DNA of 64,000 nucleotides from Fulvivirga maritima (GCF_021389955.1 NZ_CP089980.1:619501-683500); one strand, 5' to 3'; positions 9,451 through 18,420 are shown, numbered from the stretch's first letter. The notes: a model not told the origin generated them from the letters alone. Program-made: numbers and translations.

Positions 9451-10119
9451 TCAATTCATTTTTCTATAAGCTTCGCAAATAGTAAGAATAATGCTGCCTC
9501 CTATTGAGCCATTTATTGAAAGCTTCAATGGTTCTGACTTACCTAATAGGTTTAGTACCAAATACGAACCTTGCTTCATTAAATTTAAATTACAATAAAC
9601 CAAGGTAACATCAGACCACGAGATAAAATCACCTCCTGCAATAGTAATCCCTTCTTTATTGACCAATGCCAATTCTAAAGCATCTACTTTGAGGTTCTTC
9701 CAATTAAGAATAAAAGCATAGATCGCCAATCCAAAACATGTAAGGGCAATGCTATAAACTCCACCAAAACTAACCCCTAAAAATATTACCCCAATCATTA
9801 TTAAAAACATTGAAGTTAAGGCATATAACCCGATTTTATACCTTTTAATTCTAAACTCAGCAGGCAAATAATGCTGAGCTAACAAAATCAATCTTTCATG
9901 GGTGGAGTAAAAATTCTTACTTGCAAAACTTCCATTTCGTATCTTTTCATCAAACAAGCGAGCCTCATAAGCTTCTCTTTCCGCAGAGTCTTCTATAAAG
10001 TAGGGACAACGATTCTTAAATTGAGGTTTATCATTTGTAAGTTTACAGACTACACCATAATTGTTATAAGCTCTATTGCTGCAAATCTTACAATATTTGA
10101 GACGTTCCTGAATATCCAT
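9451..10119 (-). CDS. Membrane protein with N-terminal four-Cys motif
   Basis: A 222-aa protein of unknown function. The N-terminus holds a CKIC pair, a third Cys at about residue 25 and a fourth at about residue 38, a pattern like a small zinc ribbon common in Bacteroidota membrane proteins. Two adjacent hydrophobic segments follow (about residues 101-119 and 124-142), then a ~75-residue cytoplasmic tail. It converges on the ABC ATPase gene with only 7 bp between the stop codons. No catalytic motif is visible. Confidence 0.62.
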   Translation of the reverse strand: MDIQERLKYCKICSNRAYNNYGVVCKLTNDKPQFKNRCPYFIEDSAEREAYEARLFDEKIRNGSFASKNFYSTHERLILLAQHYLPAEFRIKRYKIGLYALTSMFLIMIGVIFLGVSFGGVYSIALTCFGLAIYAFILNWKNLKVDALELALVNKEGITIAGGDFISWSDVTLVYCNLNLMKQGSYLVLNLLGKSEPLKLSINGSIGGSIILTICEAYRKMN

Positions 10120-10156
10120 TTATTACTTATAAAATAGACTAAAAAATAAGAGAACG

Positions 10157-10417
10157 CTATTTATCATAGTGATATTTACAGCTAAAAATGATCAAATCTG
10201 CACCTGAAACCTGATATACTAATCTATGTTCTCGGTCGATTCTACGCGACCAATAGCCAGAAAGCTCATATTTTAAGGGTTCTGGCTTACCAATTCCTTC
10301 CAAAGGGGTTCTCTTGATATCCTTGACTAAGTCATTTATTTTCTTCAATATCTTTCTATCTTCCTTTAACCAAGAGGTGTAATCTTCCCATGCGTTATGT
10401 GAGAAAATAACATTCAC
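10157..10417 (-). CDS. yoeB: YoeB-family ribosome-dependent mRNA interferase toxin
   Basis: An 86-aa toxin of the Txe/YoeB family. The sequence keeps the SGYWSRRID and EHRLVYQV blocks and ends in CKYHYDK; the Glu, Arg and C-terminal His needed for mRNA cleavage in YoeB are all present. It shares one base with the end of the antitoxin gene upstream, the usual toxin-antitoxin arrangement in which both proteins are made from one transcript. Nothing suggests the toxin is inactive. Confidence 0.93.
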   Translation of the reverse strand: MNVIFSHNAWEDYTSWLKEDRKILKKINDLVKDIKRTPLEGIGKPEPLKYELSGYWSRRIDREHRLVYQVSGADLIIFSCKYHYDK

Positions 10418-10671
10418 TAACCCTCAATCAACCCTCGTTTAACTACTTTTCCATCTTTTATCTGCTGTATCGATTCAAACAGTCTATCAGCATTTTTCTT
10501 TGAGCTCAACAAATGAACTGTTTCCATTAAAGAATTATATTCGTCAAGTGAAATCATTACGGTACCATTTCCCGTCCCTCTTTTAACAATCAATGTTTCT
10601 TGATTTTGCTCCACATCATCAAGATACTTCTTAAGGTTAGTCCTAAACTCTGTATAATTTGCTGCTATCAT
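10417..10671 (-). CDS. yefM: YefM/Phd-family antitoxin
   Basis: An 84-aa antitoxin of the Phd/YefM family. The N-terminal half has the typical MIAANYTEFRTNLKKYLDDV DNA-binding fold, and the C-terminal half is the toxin-binding tail. It precedes yoeB in the same direction. Two AAGTACG repeats 15-33 bp upstream are a likely binding site for autorepression, because YefM proteins recognise sites centred on GTAC. Confidence 0.92.
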   Translation of the reverse strand: MIAANYTEFRTNLKKYLDDVEQNQETLIVKRGTGNGTVMISLDEYNSLMETVHLLSSKKNADRLFESIQQIKDGKVVKRGLIEG

Positions 10672-10685
10672 AAATTTTGAATACT

Positions 10686-10704
10686 AAGTACGAATATAAG
10701 TACG
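10686..10704. promoter_or_regulatory. Candidate YefM operator
   Basis: Two AAGTACG repeats lie 12 bp apart start to start, each with a GTAC core, just upstream of the yefM start codon. The spacing is close to one helical turn. YefM-family operators often contain TGTACA-like cores, so this is a plausible autoregulatory site. This is based on position and motif only. Confidence 0.45.
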
Positions 10705-10831
10705 TTTTTAATTACTTAAAAGTTCCAACCTCCTCCTACACCTGAATTTCAAAAATATATTGAGATAGTATTTCTTAACCATCATAAACCCTTCACCAAC
10801 ACGAAATACCTGGAAATTTATAATTACATCT

Positions 10832-10839
10832 TATATTTG
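10832..10839 (+). promoter_or_regulatory. Bacteroidota -7 box for the trHb/GNAT pair
   Basis: TATATTTG matches the Bacteroidota -7 consensus TAnnTTTG exactly and lies 22 bp before the haemoglobin start codon. The -33 region is weak. Confidence 0.5.
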
Positions 10840-10861
10840 CATTCCAAAAAAGACATCAACT

Positions 10862-11251
10862 ATGGAAAAAGCGGATCAAAAACACGATATTCTCACGCTG
10901 GATGATGTAAAGCTATTAGTCAACACTTTTTATGATAAGGTAAAGGTTGACCCTATTTTAGGAGGTATTTTTAATGGAGTCATTCAAGACCGGTGGCCTG
11001 AGCATTTAGATAAAATGTATCGTTTTTGGCAATCCATACTATTGGAAGAAAACACCTATAACGGCAGACCTTTTCCTCCACACATGAATCTGCCTGTAGG
11101 CAAAGAGCATTTCGATCAGTGGTTGATTTTATTTTTTGACAATATTGACTCTCAATTTGAAGGAGAGAAAGCGCATGAAGCCAAGTGGCGCGCCTATAAA
11201 ATAGCTCAAACTTTTCACTCTAAAATAGAATACTTCCGTCAGAATTCATGA
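10862..11251 (+). CDS. Group III truncated haemoglobin
   Basis: A 129-aa haem protein of the truncated haemoglobin family, group III. Diagnostic parts are the N-terminal VNTFYDKVKVDPILGGIF helix, the RFWQSILL segment, the PPHMNLP loop and the EHFDQWLILF helix that carries the proximal haem-binding His. Group III proteins are thought to bind oxygen or nitric oxide in the cytoplasm; the exact role is unsettled. The gene overlaps the following GNAT gene by four bases (ATGA), so both are likely translated together. Confidence 0.93.
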   Translation: MEKADQKHDILTLDDVKLLVNTFYDKVKVDPILGGIFNGVIQDRWPEHLDKMYRFWQSILLEENTYNGRPFPPHMNLPVGKEHFDQWLILFFDNIDSQFEGEKAHEAKWRAYKIAQTFHSKIEYFRQNS

Positions 11252-11748
11252 ATAACATAATAGCTGTAGAAAACGTAGATCAACTTAATAATGTAGAAAA
11301 ACTGGCCACACAAATCTGGCATGAGCACTACACTCCGCTTATTGGTAAAGAACAAGTAGAATATATGCTCAACAAATTTCAGTCTGTGGCTGCCATGCAA
11401 GAGCAGCTGAAACAAGGCTATCTCTACTTTCTTATTTTAAATAATAATACGCCATGTGGCTATTTATCTGTACAACCCAGAGATAACAATCAGGAGCTAT
11501 TCCTTAGCAAAATATATGTTTCGGGTGATTTTAGAGGGAAAGGTATAGGCAAAAAGCTCATGCAGCACGCTATATCTATAGCCAAATCTTTACCTGCACA
11601 AAAGATCAGGCTCACGGTTAATAAAGACAATGCAGGCAGCATAGCCGCATATCATAAAATGGGCTTCACTACTACTGACATGGTAAAAACTGATATTGGA
11701 AATGGCTTCTATATGGATGATTACATCCTGGAGCTCCCACTACACTAG
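11248..11748 (+). CDS. GNAT-family N-acetyltransferase
   Basis: A 166-aa acetyltransferase. The acetyl-CoA binding motif A is visible as IYVSGDFRGKGIGKKLM, followed by RLTVNKDNAGSIAAYHKMGF, a classic GNAT motif B. It transfers an acetyl group from acetyl-CoA to an amine; the acceptor cannot be predicted. The sequence resembles spermidine or small-molecule acetyltransferases more than ribosomal-protein RimI, but weakly. Translation is coupled to the upstream haemoglobin gene. Confidence 0.87.
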   Translation: MNNIIAVENVDQLNNVEKLATQIWHEHYTPLIGKEQVEYMLNKFQSVAAMQEQLKQGYLYFLILNNNTPCGYLSVQPRDNNQELFLSKIYVSGDFRGKGIGKKLMQHAISIAKSLPAQKIRLTVNKDNAGSIAAYHKMGFTTTDMVKTDIGNGFYMDDYILELPLH

Positions 11749-11801
11749 TAGCAAAAGTTATATTTTATTAACATAAAGTCCATTATCCGGTTTGTTAGTG
11801 T

Positions 11802-12839
11802 ATGAATTGGATATTAATCATTTGCGGAGGCATACTGGTATTACTGGCCTCTTATGACATAATAAGGACTACGATTAATAATAATGGAGCCGGTTTGCTC
11901 TCCAGCAGGATAGCTTCAGCAGTCTGGAGTATTCTATTCCGATTGGCGGGCAAAAAGGGAAAGCGTAAGCTTCTAGCCCAAGCCGGCTTATGCATTATTC
12001 TATCTTTGGTGCTCACCTGGATCTTTGCCACCTGGCTAGGCTATACACTTATCTTCGCCGCAGATCCGCAATCCGTTCAAGTTTCATCTTCTAACGCACC
12101 TACCCTGCTTCCTGAAAAGATATATTATGTAGGCTATACCTTAAGCACTATGGGTAATGGTGATATGGTGGCATCCACAACAGGATGGAAGATATTCTCG
12201 GTTATCGTTTCCTTTTCCGGACTCACCTTTCTTACACTTGCCATTACCTACCTCATCCCTATTTTATCGGCTGTAGTGGCTAAAAGAAAGCTTTCAGCCT
12301 ACATCTTCTTCTTGGGTAGCACACCGGTAGAGATGCTCAACAACGGCTGGGATGGCACCAGTTTTAAAAACCTGGAACAGCACTTTCTGGGTTTGGCTGA
12401 TTTAATCCTTCACCATAAGGAAAGACACTTACTATATCCTGTATTGCACTATTTTCATAGTACTGATGATAAATATGCGGCTCCCAAAACACTTACTGTG
12501 CTAGATGAGGCCATCACCATGTTACTATACCACCCTGATTTAAAAAATAAGTTTAACAGGCTCAACGTAAAAATCCTCCGTAATGCTATGGATGAATACC
12601 TGCTAACCCTTAGCTCTACTTATATAGGCAAAGCCCAGGAGTGGCCTGAAATACCTTATGTAGATGACTTGCAAATGACCACTCCTCATGGCAATGAAAT
12701 ATTGAAAGAAAGCTATGATAAATTAAAAGAAAGAAGGCAATTACTAATGGGGCTAGTCCAAAAAGACGGTTGGAAATGGGCTGATATTTATTCTCCACAA
12801 AGCCCTACCTTAACACTTGACCTGCCTAACGTTCTTTAA
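11802..12839 (+). CDS. Ion-channel family membrane protein, altered filter
   Basis: A 345-aa membrane protein with a two-TM channel core (Ion_trans_2-like). Helices lie at about residues 1-20, 60-88 and 131-158, and between the last two is a pore loop TLSTMGNGD at residues 113-121. Potassium channels normally have TVGYGD here, so the filter is degenerate: Met replaces Val and Asn replaces Tyr. The C-terminal ~185 residues are soluble and helical and match no domain I know. It may be a channel of altered selectivity, or a channel-derived protein that no longer conducts. Confidence 0.7.
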   Translation: MNWILIICGGILVLLASYDIIRTTINNNGAGLLSSRIASAVWSILFRLAGKKGKRKLLAQAGLCIILSLVLTWIFATWLGYTLIFAADPQSVQVSSSNAPTLLPEKIYYVGYTLSTMGNGDMVASTTGWKIFSVIVSFSGLTFLTLAITYLIPILSAVVAKRKLSAYIFFLGSTPVEMLNNGWDGTSFKNLEQHFLGLADLILHHKERHLLYPVLHYFHSTDDKYAAPKTLTVLDEAITMLLYHPDLKNKFNRLNVKILRNAMDEYLLTLSSTYIGKAQEWPEIPYVDDLQMTTPHGNEILKESYDKLKERRQLLMGLVQKDGWKWADIYSPQSPTLTLDLPNVL

Positions 12840-12855
12840 GGTGATTGATTTTGCC

Positions 12856-12863
12856 TATTTTTG
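12856..12863 (+). promoter_or_regulatory. Candidate -7 promoter box before rluE-like gene
   Basis: TATTTTTG fits TAnnTTTG and lies 22 bp before the start codon of the pseudouridine synthase gene. Confidence 0.42.
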
Positions 12864-12885
12864 AGGTTCGATTCAAAATTATAGC

Positions 12886-13452
12886 ATGTCAGAGCATCGT
12901 CATTTCATTCTAAACAAGCCTTTTGGATACCTATCTCAGTTCGTCTACAATCAGACAAAACGGAGAAATAAAAAACTATTAGGAGAGCTGCATGACTTCC
13001 CTGACGGTACCATGTCCATCGGCCGTTTAGACAAAAACTCTGAAGGACTGCTGCTGCTTACTACTGATGGAAAAGTAAGTTATTTTGTCCGTAGCCGAAA
13101 GGTAGAAAAAGAATACCTGGCTCAGGTAGAAGGTGAAATAACAGAAGAGGCCATTGAAAACCTTAAATCAGGCGTGGAAATTAGTATCGATGGAGAAAAA
13201 TACGTCACAGACCCTTGCCAGGTTAAAGCTGTAGATAAAATCCCTGATTATATTGGGCCTAAAGATATGGGCAACCGAACTACCCGCTGGATCTCCATTA
13301 CACTGAGAGAAGGTAAATTTAGGCAAGTTCGGAAAATGACTGCTATGGTGGGTTTTCGTACGTTAAGATTAATTAGAGTACGAATAGGTGACACCTATTT
13401 AAAAGACCTAGAACCAGGAGAGGTACTAGAAGTAAGTGATTTTGACATTTAA
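12886..13452 (+). CDS. rluE: RluE-like 23S rRNA pseudouridine synthase
   Basis: A 188-aa RsuA/RluB/E/F-family enzyme that converts uridine to pseudouridine in rRNA. The catalytic motif is GRLDKNSEGLLLLT with Asp49 as the presumed nucleophile, and the C-terminal FRQVRKMTA motif is complete. There is no N-terminal S4 domain, which matches RluE (23S rRNA position 2457) rather than RluB, RluF or RsuA. It stands as a single gene with its own likely promoter and converges on the porin operon, with a hairpin terminator between them. Confidence 0.88.
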   Translation: MSEHRHFILNKPFGYLSQFVYNQTKRRNKKLLGELHDFPDGTMSIGRLDKNSEGLLLLTTDGKVSYFVRSRKVEKEYLAQVEGEITEEAIENLKSGVEISIDGEKYVTDPCQVKAVDKIPDYIGPKDMGNRTTRWISITLREGKFRQVRKMTAMVGFRTLRLIRVRIGDTYLKDLEPGEVLEVSDFDI

Positions 13453-13481
13453 GCAATCACTTTACTGATCTAAAAGCAAAA

Positions 13482-13511
13482 AATCCGCTTCCCAGGTTTA
13501 GAAAGCGGATT
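13482..13511 (-). terminator. Rho-independent terminator of the porin operon
   Basis: A 9-bp stem AATCCGCTT/AAGCGGATT with a 12-nt loop. On the minus strand it is followed by a T-rich run (TTTTTTGCTTTT), so it most clearly ends the porin operon; it may also stop rluE transcription. Confidence 0.8.
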
Positions 13512-13530
13512 CTATTATACTTTTCCAGGG

Positions 13531-14697
13531 TTATAAATTCAGAGTTAGCCCCACTCTTATTTGCTCTTTCCATTTTAAGGCATCAATGGTTTCTTCTTCA
13601 GAAATAACATTGAAATACTGGGCTTTAATCATGGCATCAAAGCCTTTCAACTGATAAGCCAGAGCCGCGCAGAACCTTTTAGAATCTCCATCAGCAAGAT
13701 CATTCAGGTTGAGCTGCTCGTAACGAACACTTAGAATGGTTTTGATGTCTTTCGCAAAGTAACTTAACTGCCCATAATAGCCTCCAGCCAAAAAGTAGCC
13801 TTCCGTTTTATCTGAAGACAATCCCAGCAATAATTGGTTAGCAGGATCTTGAGGCTCCCCTCTTACCTGATGAATTTCAAACTGGCCAGAAAAGCCCTGA
13901 TACTGTACTGAAAAGTCCATTCCATAAACATATTTCTTTCCATCTATCACGCTCATACCGTACTCACCCTGGCTATACTCAGGAAATTCTTCTCCTTCCG
14001 GCAGTTTTTTATTAGCATATCTACCGTTTAAACCAACTGAAAATAATGGAACCGGCGTATGCACATAGTCAATCTCTCTTTTCTTACTTGCGGCAGGATA
14101 TGAAAAATCAACTCTTCCTATATACTCCAACCCTCCGCTGGCATCATTATTACCTCTCAATGAATATTCTCCCAAGCCTGTATAAGCTCCGGCATATACA
14201 TTTATTCGGCTCTGCCAGAAATCCTGAAATAAGGTCACCCCTACATCTCTTCTGCTAAACAAATCTCCTCTGGCTATCTGGGCTCGTTGCCAGTAGGGTG
14301 AATAGGGAAATGGTGTTAATGAACTTCTGGAATAAGGCAATTTACCATAACCCACTTTCACATTCATAAAGTTGAATCCTTTATAAATCACATAAGCATC
14401 CATAAGCCCCGGGTTGGCAGGGTCTACTTCTCCGTCGTTAGCCAAGTCAGGAAAGTCCACCTGAATCTCATACTCCCATATATCTCTAACACGGCCTTCA
14501 ATATTTATCTGAGCATCTCTAAGCTTAAAACGATCCTTCTTCTGATCCTCTTCTCCATCTTTTAAAAACCTCTGATTATAATAAGTAGAAAGTCGACCTT
14601 TTATTTCAACAACATGATCAGCGGTACCAATAGTCACCTGAGCCTGCACCAAACCACTTACGCAGGCCATTATCAATATTAATAATACTCTTTTCAA
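13531..14697 (-). CDS. Phosphate-selective (OprP/OprO-type) porin
   Basis: A 388-aa outer-membrane beta-barrel protein with a signal peptide (residues 1-19). It matches the porin O/P family by its LKDGEEDQKKDRFKLRDAQI-like opening segment, the 'YVIYKGFNFMNVKVGYGKLPYSRS' type strand (only part quoted as a block near residues 103-127), and its C-terminal strand ending in LTLNL. OprP-type porins pass phosphate or polyphosphate, but many Bacteroidota members have unknown substrates. It is the last gene of an operon with an SdiA-regulated protein 6 bp upstream. Confidence 0.82.
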   Translation of the reverse strand: MKRVLLILIMACVSGLVQAQVTIGTADHVVEIKGRLSTYYNQRFLKDGEEDQKKDRFKLRDAQINIEGRVRDIWEYEIQVDFPDLANDGEVDPANPGLMDAYVIYKGFNFMNVKVGYGKLPYSRSSLTPFPYSPYWQRAQIARGDLFSRRDVGVTLFQDFWQSRINVYAGAYTGLGEYSLRGNNDASGGLEYIGRVDFSYPAASKKREIDYVHTPVPLFSVGLNGRYANKKLPEGEEFPEYSQGEYGMSVIDGKKYVYGMDFSVQYQGFSGQFEIHQVRGEPQDPANQLLLGLSSDKTEGYFLAGGYYGQLSYFAKDIKTILSVRYEQLNLNDLADGDSKRFCAALAYQLKGFDAMIKAQYFNVISEEETIDALKWKEQIRVGLTLNL

Positions 14698-14703
14698 GAC
14701 TTC

Positions 14704-15432
14704 TTAATTTTCTGGATTGTTGAAATAATAGATTTTTTGCATGGCATCTGAAACCACTATGATGTTACCATCCGCATCAAAAGCAAGGCCTTCTGGGTTA
14801 AGTACAGGAATCTCCCACTGAGAAAGCACCTTATAAGTATTAGCATCCAGCTTAAAAATGCTTCTATCTTCATCGCTCAATAACCACACATAACCATTAT
14901 AAAAAGTAGCTGCAGAAATGTCTCTTGCTATATGACTGATGTCTATGGTATTAACTTTTTCAAAGCTCTCATTAAGCTCAAAAAGATAAGCCGGGCTCTT
15001 CTCAGTAATTAACAAAAACCGATTTTTGATTTTATTAAATGTAAAGGCCTCATAGCTTTTATTTCTACCCCCATGATAAGAAACCTCATAAGTTCGCTGC
15101 TGCGTAAGGGTTTCCAAATCGAATAGTTTGATAGTTCTTGAAAACTCTTCCACGGCATATACAAAATTTGCATCAGCATATACTCCTTCGTCATCTAAAC
15201 CTTTATAGCCCTCTGCTTTTCTTATTATTTTACCTTTTAAGTCTGTTTCGAAGAGATAGCCATTATCACTTACAATAAAGAGTGATTTTCCATCATGCGC
15301 CAAAGCCACATCAGATGGCTCCGGAATATCTACAGTAACCTTTTCCGTAGGTTTTAATTTAATATCTTGTGCAAAAAGACAAGTGCAGCTAAAAACTAAA
15401 GCTACACTAAGCACCTTTCTAAATAATGTCAT
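14704..15432 (-). CDS. SdiA-regulated family exported beta-propeller protein
   Basis: A 242-aa protein with a signal peptide (residues 1-21) and beta-propeller-like repeats, such as VALAHDGKSLFIVSDNG and EGLAFDADGNIIVVSD. This is the pattern of the SdiA-regulated/YjiK-like family, which is related in fold to phytase-like and NHL propellers. It is likely periplasmic. Function is unknown. It sits between a lipoprotein gene (4 bp upstream) and a porin gene (6 bp downstream), so the three are probably one operon acting together at the outer membrane. Confidence 0.78.
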   Translation of the reverse strand: MTLFRKVLSVALVFSCTCLFAQDIKLKPTEKVTVDIPEPSDVALAHDGKSLFIVSDNGYLFETDLKGKIIRKAEGYKGLDDEGVYADANFVYAVEEFSRTIKLFDLETLTQQRTYEVSYHGGRNKSYEAFTFNKIKNRFLLITEKSPAYLFELNESFEKVNTIDISHIARDISAATFYNGYVWLLSDEDRSIFKLDANTYKVLSQWEIPVLNPEGLAFDADGNIIVVSDAMQKIYYFNNPEN

Positions 15433-15436
15433 TGTC

Positions 15437-16618
15437 TTAAATTGAAGTACCTTCCAACGTTATATTATCATAGCGGGTATTACCCTTTTCTGTCTCCTCT
15501 GAAGAGAATTTCACTTTGAAATCCTCATTATTATTTACATCAGATATAGCGCTGAAATCAATTGTTACCAGCACATAACCCAGATTTTCAGCATCAGAAT
15601 CCTCTTCAGGCACTTCAAAGCTTGCAGCAGAGAGATTATCCTGAATAAAGTCTGTTCCATTAACTGAATAGTAAATATTTTGAGATGTGGCTCCTTTGCC
15701 TGATCGCTGCACAGCAAACTTCATTACCACATTTTCATAACCTGAGGTAGGCAATGACAGTATAAAATCTCCTGATGGATTTCTTAATCTCAAGCCCGTA
15801 GAGGGCTCATCACCATTCAAAGCATTAAGAGTGGCACCTTCTACATCGTCATACTCATCTCCAGAATATGACCAGCTACCAGCCCCGATATTTGGTGTTT
15901 CTAAATCATCAGCATTGTTAAAATTCCAATAATGAAATACTTCCACCTCTTTTTCGCCATCAGGAAAATCAGGAATAGGCTCTCCATTGCGTATACCATC
16001 AAGGGTTAGATTATCGAAACGGGAGTTACCAGAATCACCATCAGCATTAATATCAAAGGTGATTTTAATTTTAAATTCAGGGTTGTTATCGGCCTCAGGT
16101 ATATCCTGAAAATCGAACTGGTGAAGTACAAAGTTTTCAGCTACCGCATAATCGGTATTCTCAAGGCCAATTTTCACATAATTAGCCCCATCTACAGTAT
16201 AGAAAAACTGCTCTCGCTGCGGACCGCTGCTAGTGCGTCTCACCGCATAAGTGACTATAACATCATCATACCCTGTGGTGGGCATGCTTACCGTAAAATC
16301 TCCTGATGGATTTCTCAGTCTTAATGCATTTCCTGCTTCGTCTGCATTACGCGCATTTAATAATGATCCTTCATCCGTATCATCATAATAGCTTCCTTCA
16401 TAAATAACTGATGTACCACCAATACTGTAAGTGGGCGTTATCAACGTTTCTTCTGATGTGTTATCATTAAAATTCCAATAATGCACTACATCATAGCTAG
16501 TGGTATCAACGATGGTCTCAGGTATTACTCTGTCCTCAGTGCAGGAGAATAAACCTAGTAAGGCCAATACCAATGTAATAGATATCCTACTCTTCATTCT
16601 TTTAAAAAATTTGAGCAA
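15437..16618 (-). CDS. Lipoprotein with two tandem homologous domains
   Basis: A 393-aa exported lipoprotein; a lipobox LFSC lies near residue 26, after a hydrophobic signal. The rest is two clearly homologous domains, about residues 44-210 and 225-393. Each starts with HYWNFN, contains LRLRNPSGDF about 55-60 residues later, and ends with FDNLTLDG or YDNITLEG. These look like beta-sandwich, carbohydrate-binding-like or anchor modules, but I cannot name a family. It may start at the second Met (16597). It is the first gene of the porin operon. Confidence 0.72.
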   Translation of the reverse strand: MLKFFKRMKSRISITLVLALLGLFSCTEDRVIPETIVDTTSYDVVHYWNFNDNTSEETLITPTYSIGGTSVIYEGSYYDDTDEGSLLNARNADEAGNALRLRNPSGDFTVSMPTTGYDDVIVTYAVRRTSSGPQREQFFYTVDGANYVKIGLENTDYAVAENFVLHQFDFQDIPEADNNPEFKIKITFDINADGDSGNSRFDNLTLDGIRNGEPIPDFPDGEKEVEVFHYWNFNNADDLETPNIGAGSWSYSGDEYDDVEGATLNALNGDEPSTGLRLRNPSGDFILSLPTSGYENVVMKFAVQRSGKGATSQNIYYSVNGTDFIQDNLSAASFEVPEEDSDAENLGYVLVTIDFSAISDVNNNEDFKVKFSSEETEKGNTRYDNITLEGTSI

Positions 16619-17061
16619 AGAAAGGTATCTCGTATTAACTCAGAGTTTAATTTATGTTACGTATATGTTGTTAATGTTAAGTAGTGCCATTTCTAAGTAG
16701 CCCGCATCCTGTTATAATACAGATGCGATACTCAAATAATGCAAGATAAAAAGGTCAGATAATTAAAAGCTAAATCGAATTACCAAATATAATTTCCTAA
16801 CATAAAACATAAGCAGTAATTTGTTTAACCAAAGAAAGAAACTCGTGCTTTTCTTTCCTCAAAGTGGTTTGACTGACCTAGTATTAACATTAAGTTAACA
16901 TCTAAAAAAATCAGAGTTTCATGAAGTTCATTTAATTGGATATTAAACTCACAACCATTTAACTCCTTCTTGAAAAAGCTCAAGAATAATTGATAACTAA
17001 CATCACTAAGTCTTCATTTTAATTGAAGAGGCTTCGTTATATGATAGAATTAAATGCTTAC
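16619..17061. other. 443-bp gene-free region
   Basis: AT-rich. I see no gene or RNA in it. The end next to 16618 has a weak candidate -7 box on the minus strand (TACCTTTC, one mismatch to TAnnTTTG) that could drive the lipoprotein-porin operon. The rest holds the downstream end of the M28 peptidase gene; no clear terminator hairpin is visible. Confidence 0.5.
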
Positions 17062-18420
17062 TTATTCTCTCCTATAAACACCCCCCGGAAACACTACCAC
17101 ACTTTCATTTCCATCTTTCGCCACTGCCGCCACTCCGAAAAAGTAGTTATCAATCACCACATTCTCCAACAAATATTCTGACACATCCCCTACAAACTTA
17201 GAATACTGCCACTGTGCTTCTGTAGTTTCTCTCCAATAGATTTTATAACCAGCCAAACTCTCATCATCCGTTTTCTCCCATCGAAGTGAAGTGCTTGCTT
17301 GCACGGCACCAGCTATTTCTACATTATCAGGTGCTGGTGGTGCCCAGGCCAAACCAGCCAGAGTAATTGCATTTACGGCTGTAAGCTTAGCGGCATAAGG
17401 AAAATTAACATGCTCAATAACATCTCCATAGGCTACACCATCTTCAGTTCTCACATCCTGATGTTGCCATGTGTAATTTTCATTTGTCTCCATAATACGC
17501 ACTCCAGGAAAGCCTGCATCATTAAAAGGCTTATGATGTCCACCTCTCCCAAACCTATCCAGTCTATAGATCATCATAGGCTTCATTTCAGGCATGTAGG
17601 TATTGGTCATTCTATCAATATACCTGGCCAGCTGACGAGAAACACCATCCACTTCACCGCCATAATAGCGCCTCATAGTGCGAGTTCGTTCATCTTCCGT
17701 AACAGGTGTAGGCTCAGAAAATATGCGGAAACTGCGGTTATCAATCACCTGGTTTATGCCTTGAATATTACCAATCATGTCATTATTCAGCACTCCAATG
17801 ATATCCCAATCATGGGCTTTGGCATATTCAGCCATTATTTTACCTCCAAAAAGCCCTTGTTCCTCACCTGACAGCCCCACATAAATAATACTTGATTCAA
17901 ACTGATATTTACTCAACACACGAGCCGCTTCTATTACGCCTGCCATGCCCGAAGCATTGTCATTAGCTCCTGGGGCATCAGATTTTGCATTCATGACATC
18001 TGTAACCCGGCTATCAATATCACCAGACATAATCACATAACGGTTGGGGTACTTACTGCCTCGCTGAATAGCTACTACATTAACTATTTCTACATCCTTC
18101 TTAATACGTGTTTCAGGATCTCCTTTTACGATATCCCTCATAAAGCTCACTTCAAGACAGCTCTTACAGTCTTTTGAGATATTATCAAATTCAGATTTTA
18201 TCCACCTTCTGGCAGCCCCGATTCCTCGCTTTTTAGAAGTAGTATCTGACAAAGTATGTCTGGTACCAAAAGAAACCAGTCTTTTTATGTCTTGCTCTAT
18301 CCTATCAGCGGAAACGGCTGAGACAATATCGTAATGCCGCTGATCCGTGGCTGGCGGCACTTGGGCTGAAGAAATTGAAATAATAAAAAAGGCAAATAAA
18401 AGACTGAATGCGTATTTCAT
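17062..18420 (-). CDS. M28-family metallopeptidase with C-terminal FnIII domain
   Basis: A 452-aa exported peptidase with a signal peptide (residues 1-19). The M28 core shows the metal and catalytic positions: GDIDS at 133-137, APGANDNASG around Asp154, the SGEEQGLFGG catalytic Glu pair at 186-187, and a downstream Asp and His. In most M28 enzymes the first metal ligand is a His in a GHxDS motif; here it is Asp134 (GDIDS), a known variant in some Bacteroidota and proteobacterial members. The last ~95 residues look like a fibronectin type III domain. It likely degrades peptides in the periplasm or outside the cell. Confidence 0.86.
   Translation of the reverse strand: MKYAFSLLFAFFIISISSAQVPPATDQRHYDIVSAVSADRIEQDIKRLVSFGTRHTLSDTTSKKRGIGAARRWIKSEFDNISKDCKSCLEVSFMRDIVKGDPETRIKKDVEIVNVVAIQRGSKYPNRYVIMSGDIDSRVTDVMNAKSDAPGANDNASGMAGVIEAARVLSKYQFESSIIYVGLSGEEQGLFGGKIMAEYAKAHDWDIIGVLNNDMIGNIQGINQVIDNRSFRIFSEPTPVTEDERTRTMRRYYGGEVDGVSRQLARYIDRMTNTYMPEMKPMMIYRLDRFGRGGHHKPFNDAGFPGVRIMETNENYTWQHQDVRTEDGVAYGDVIEHVNFPYAAKLTAVNAITLAGLAWAPPAPDNVEIAGAVQASTSLRWEKTDDESLAGYKIYWRETTEAQWQYSKFVGDVSEYLLENVVIDNYFFGVAAVAKDGNESVVVFPGGVYRRE

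Noticed and set aside
17299-17871. 190-aa plus-strand open frame opposite the M28 peptidase
   Set aside because: Antisense to a well conserved peptidase, no ribosome-binding site and no known motif.
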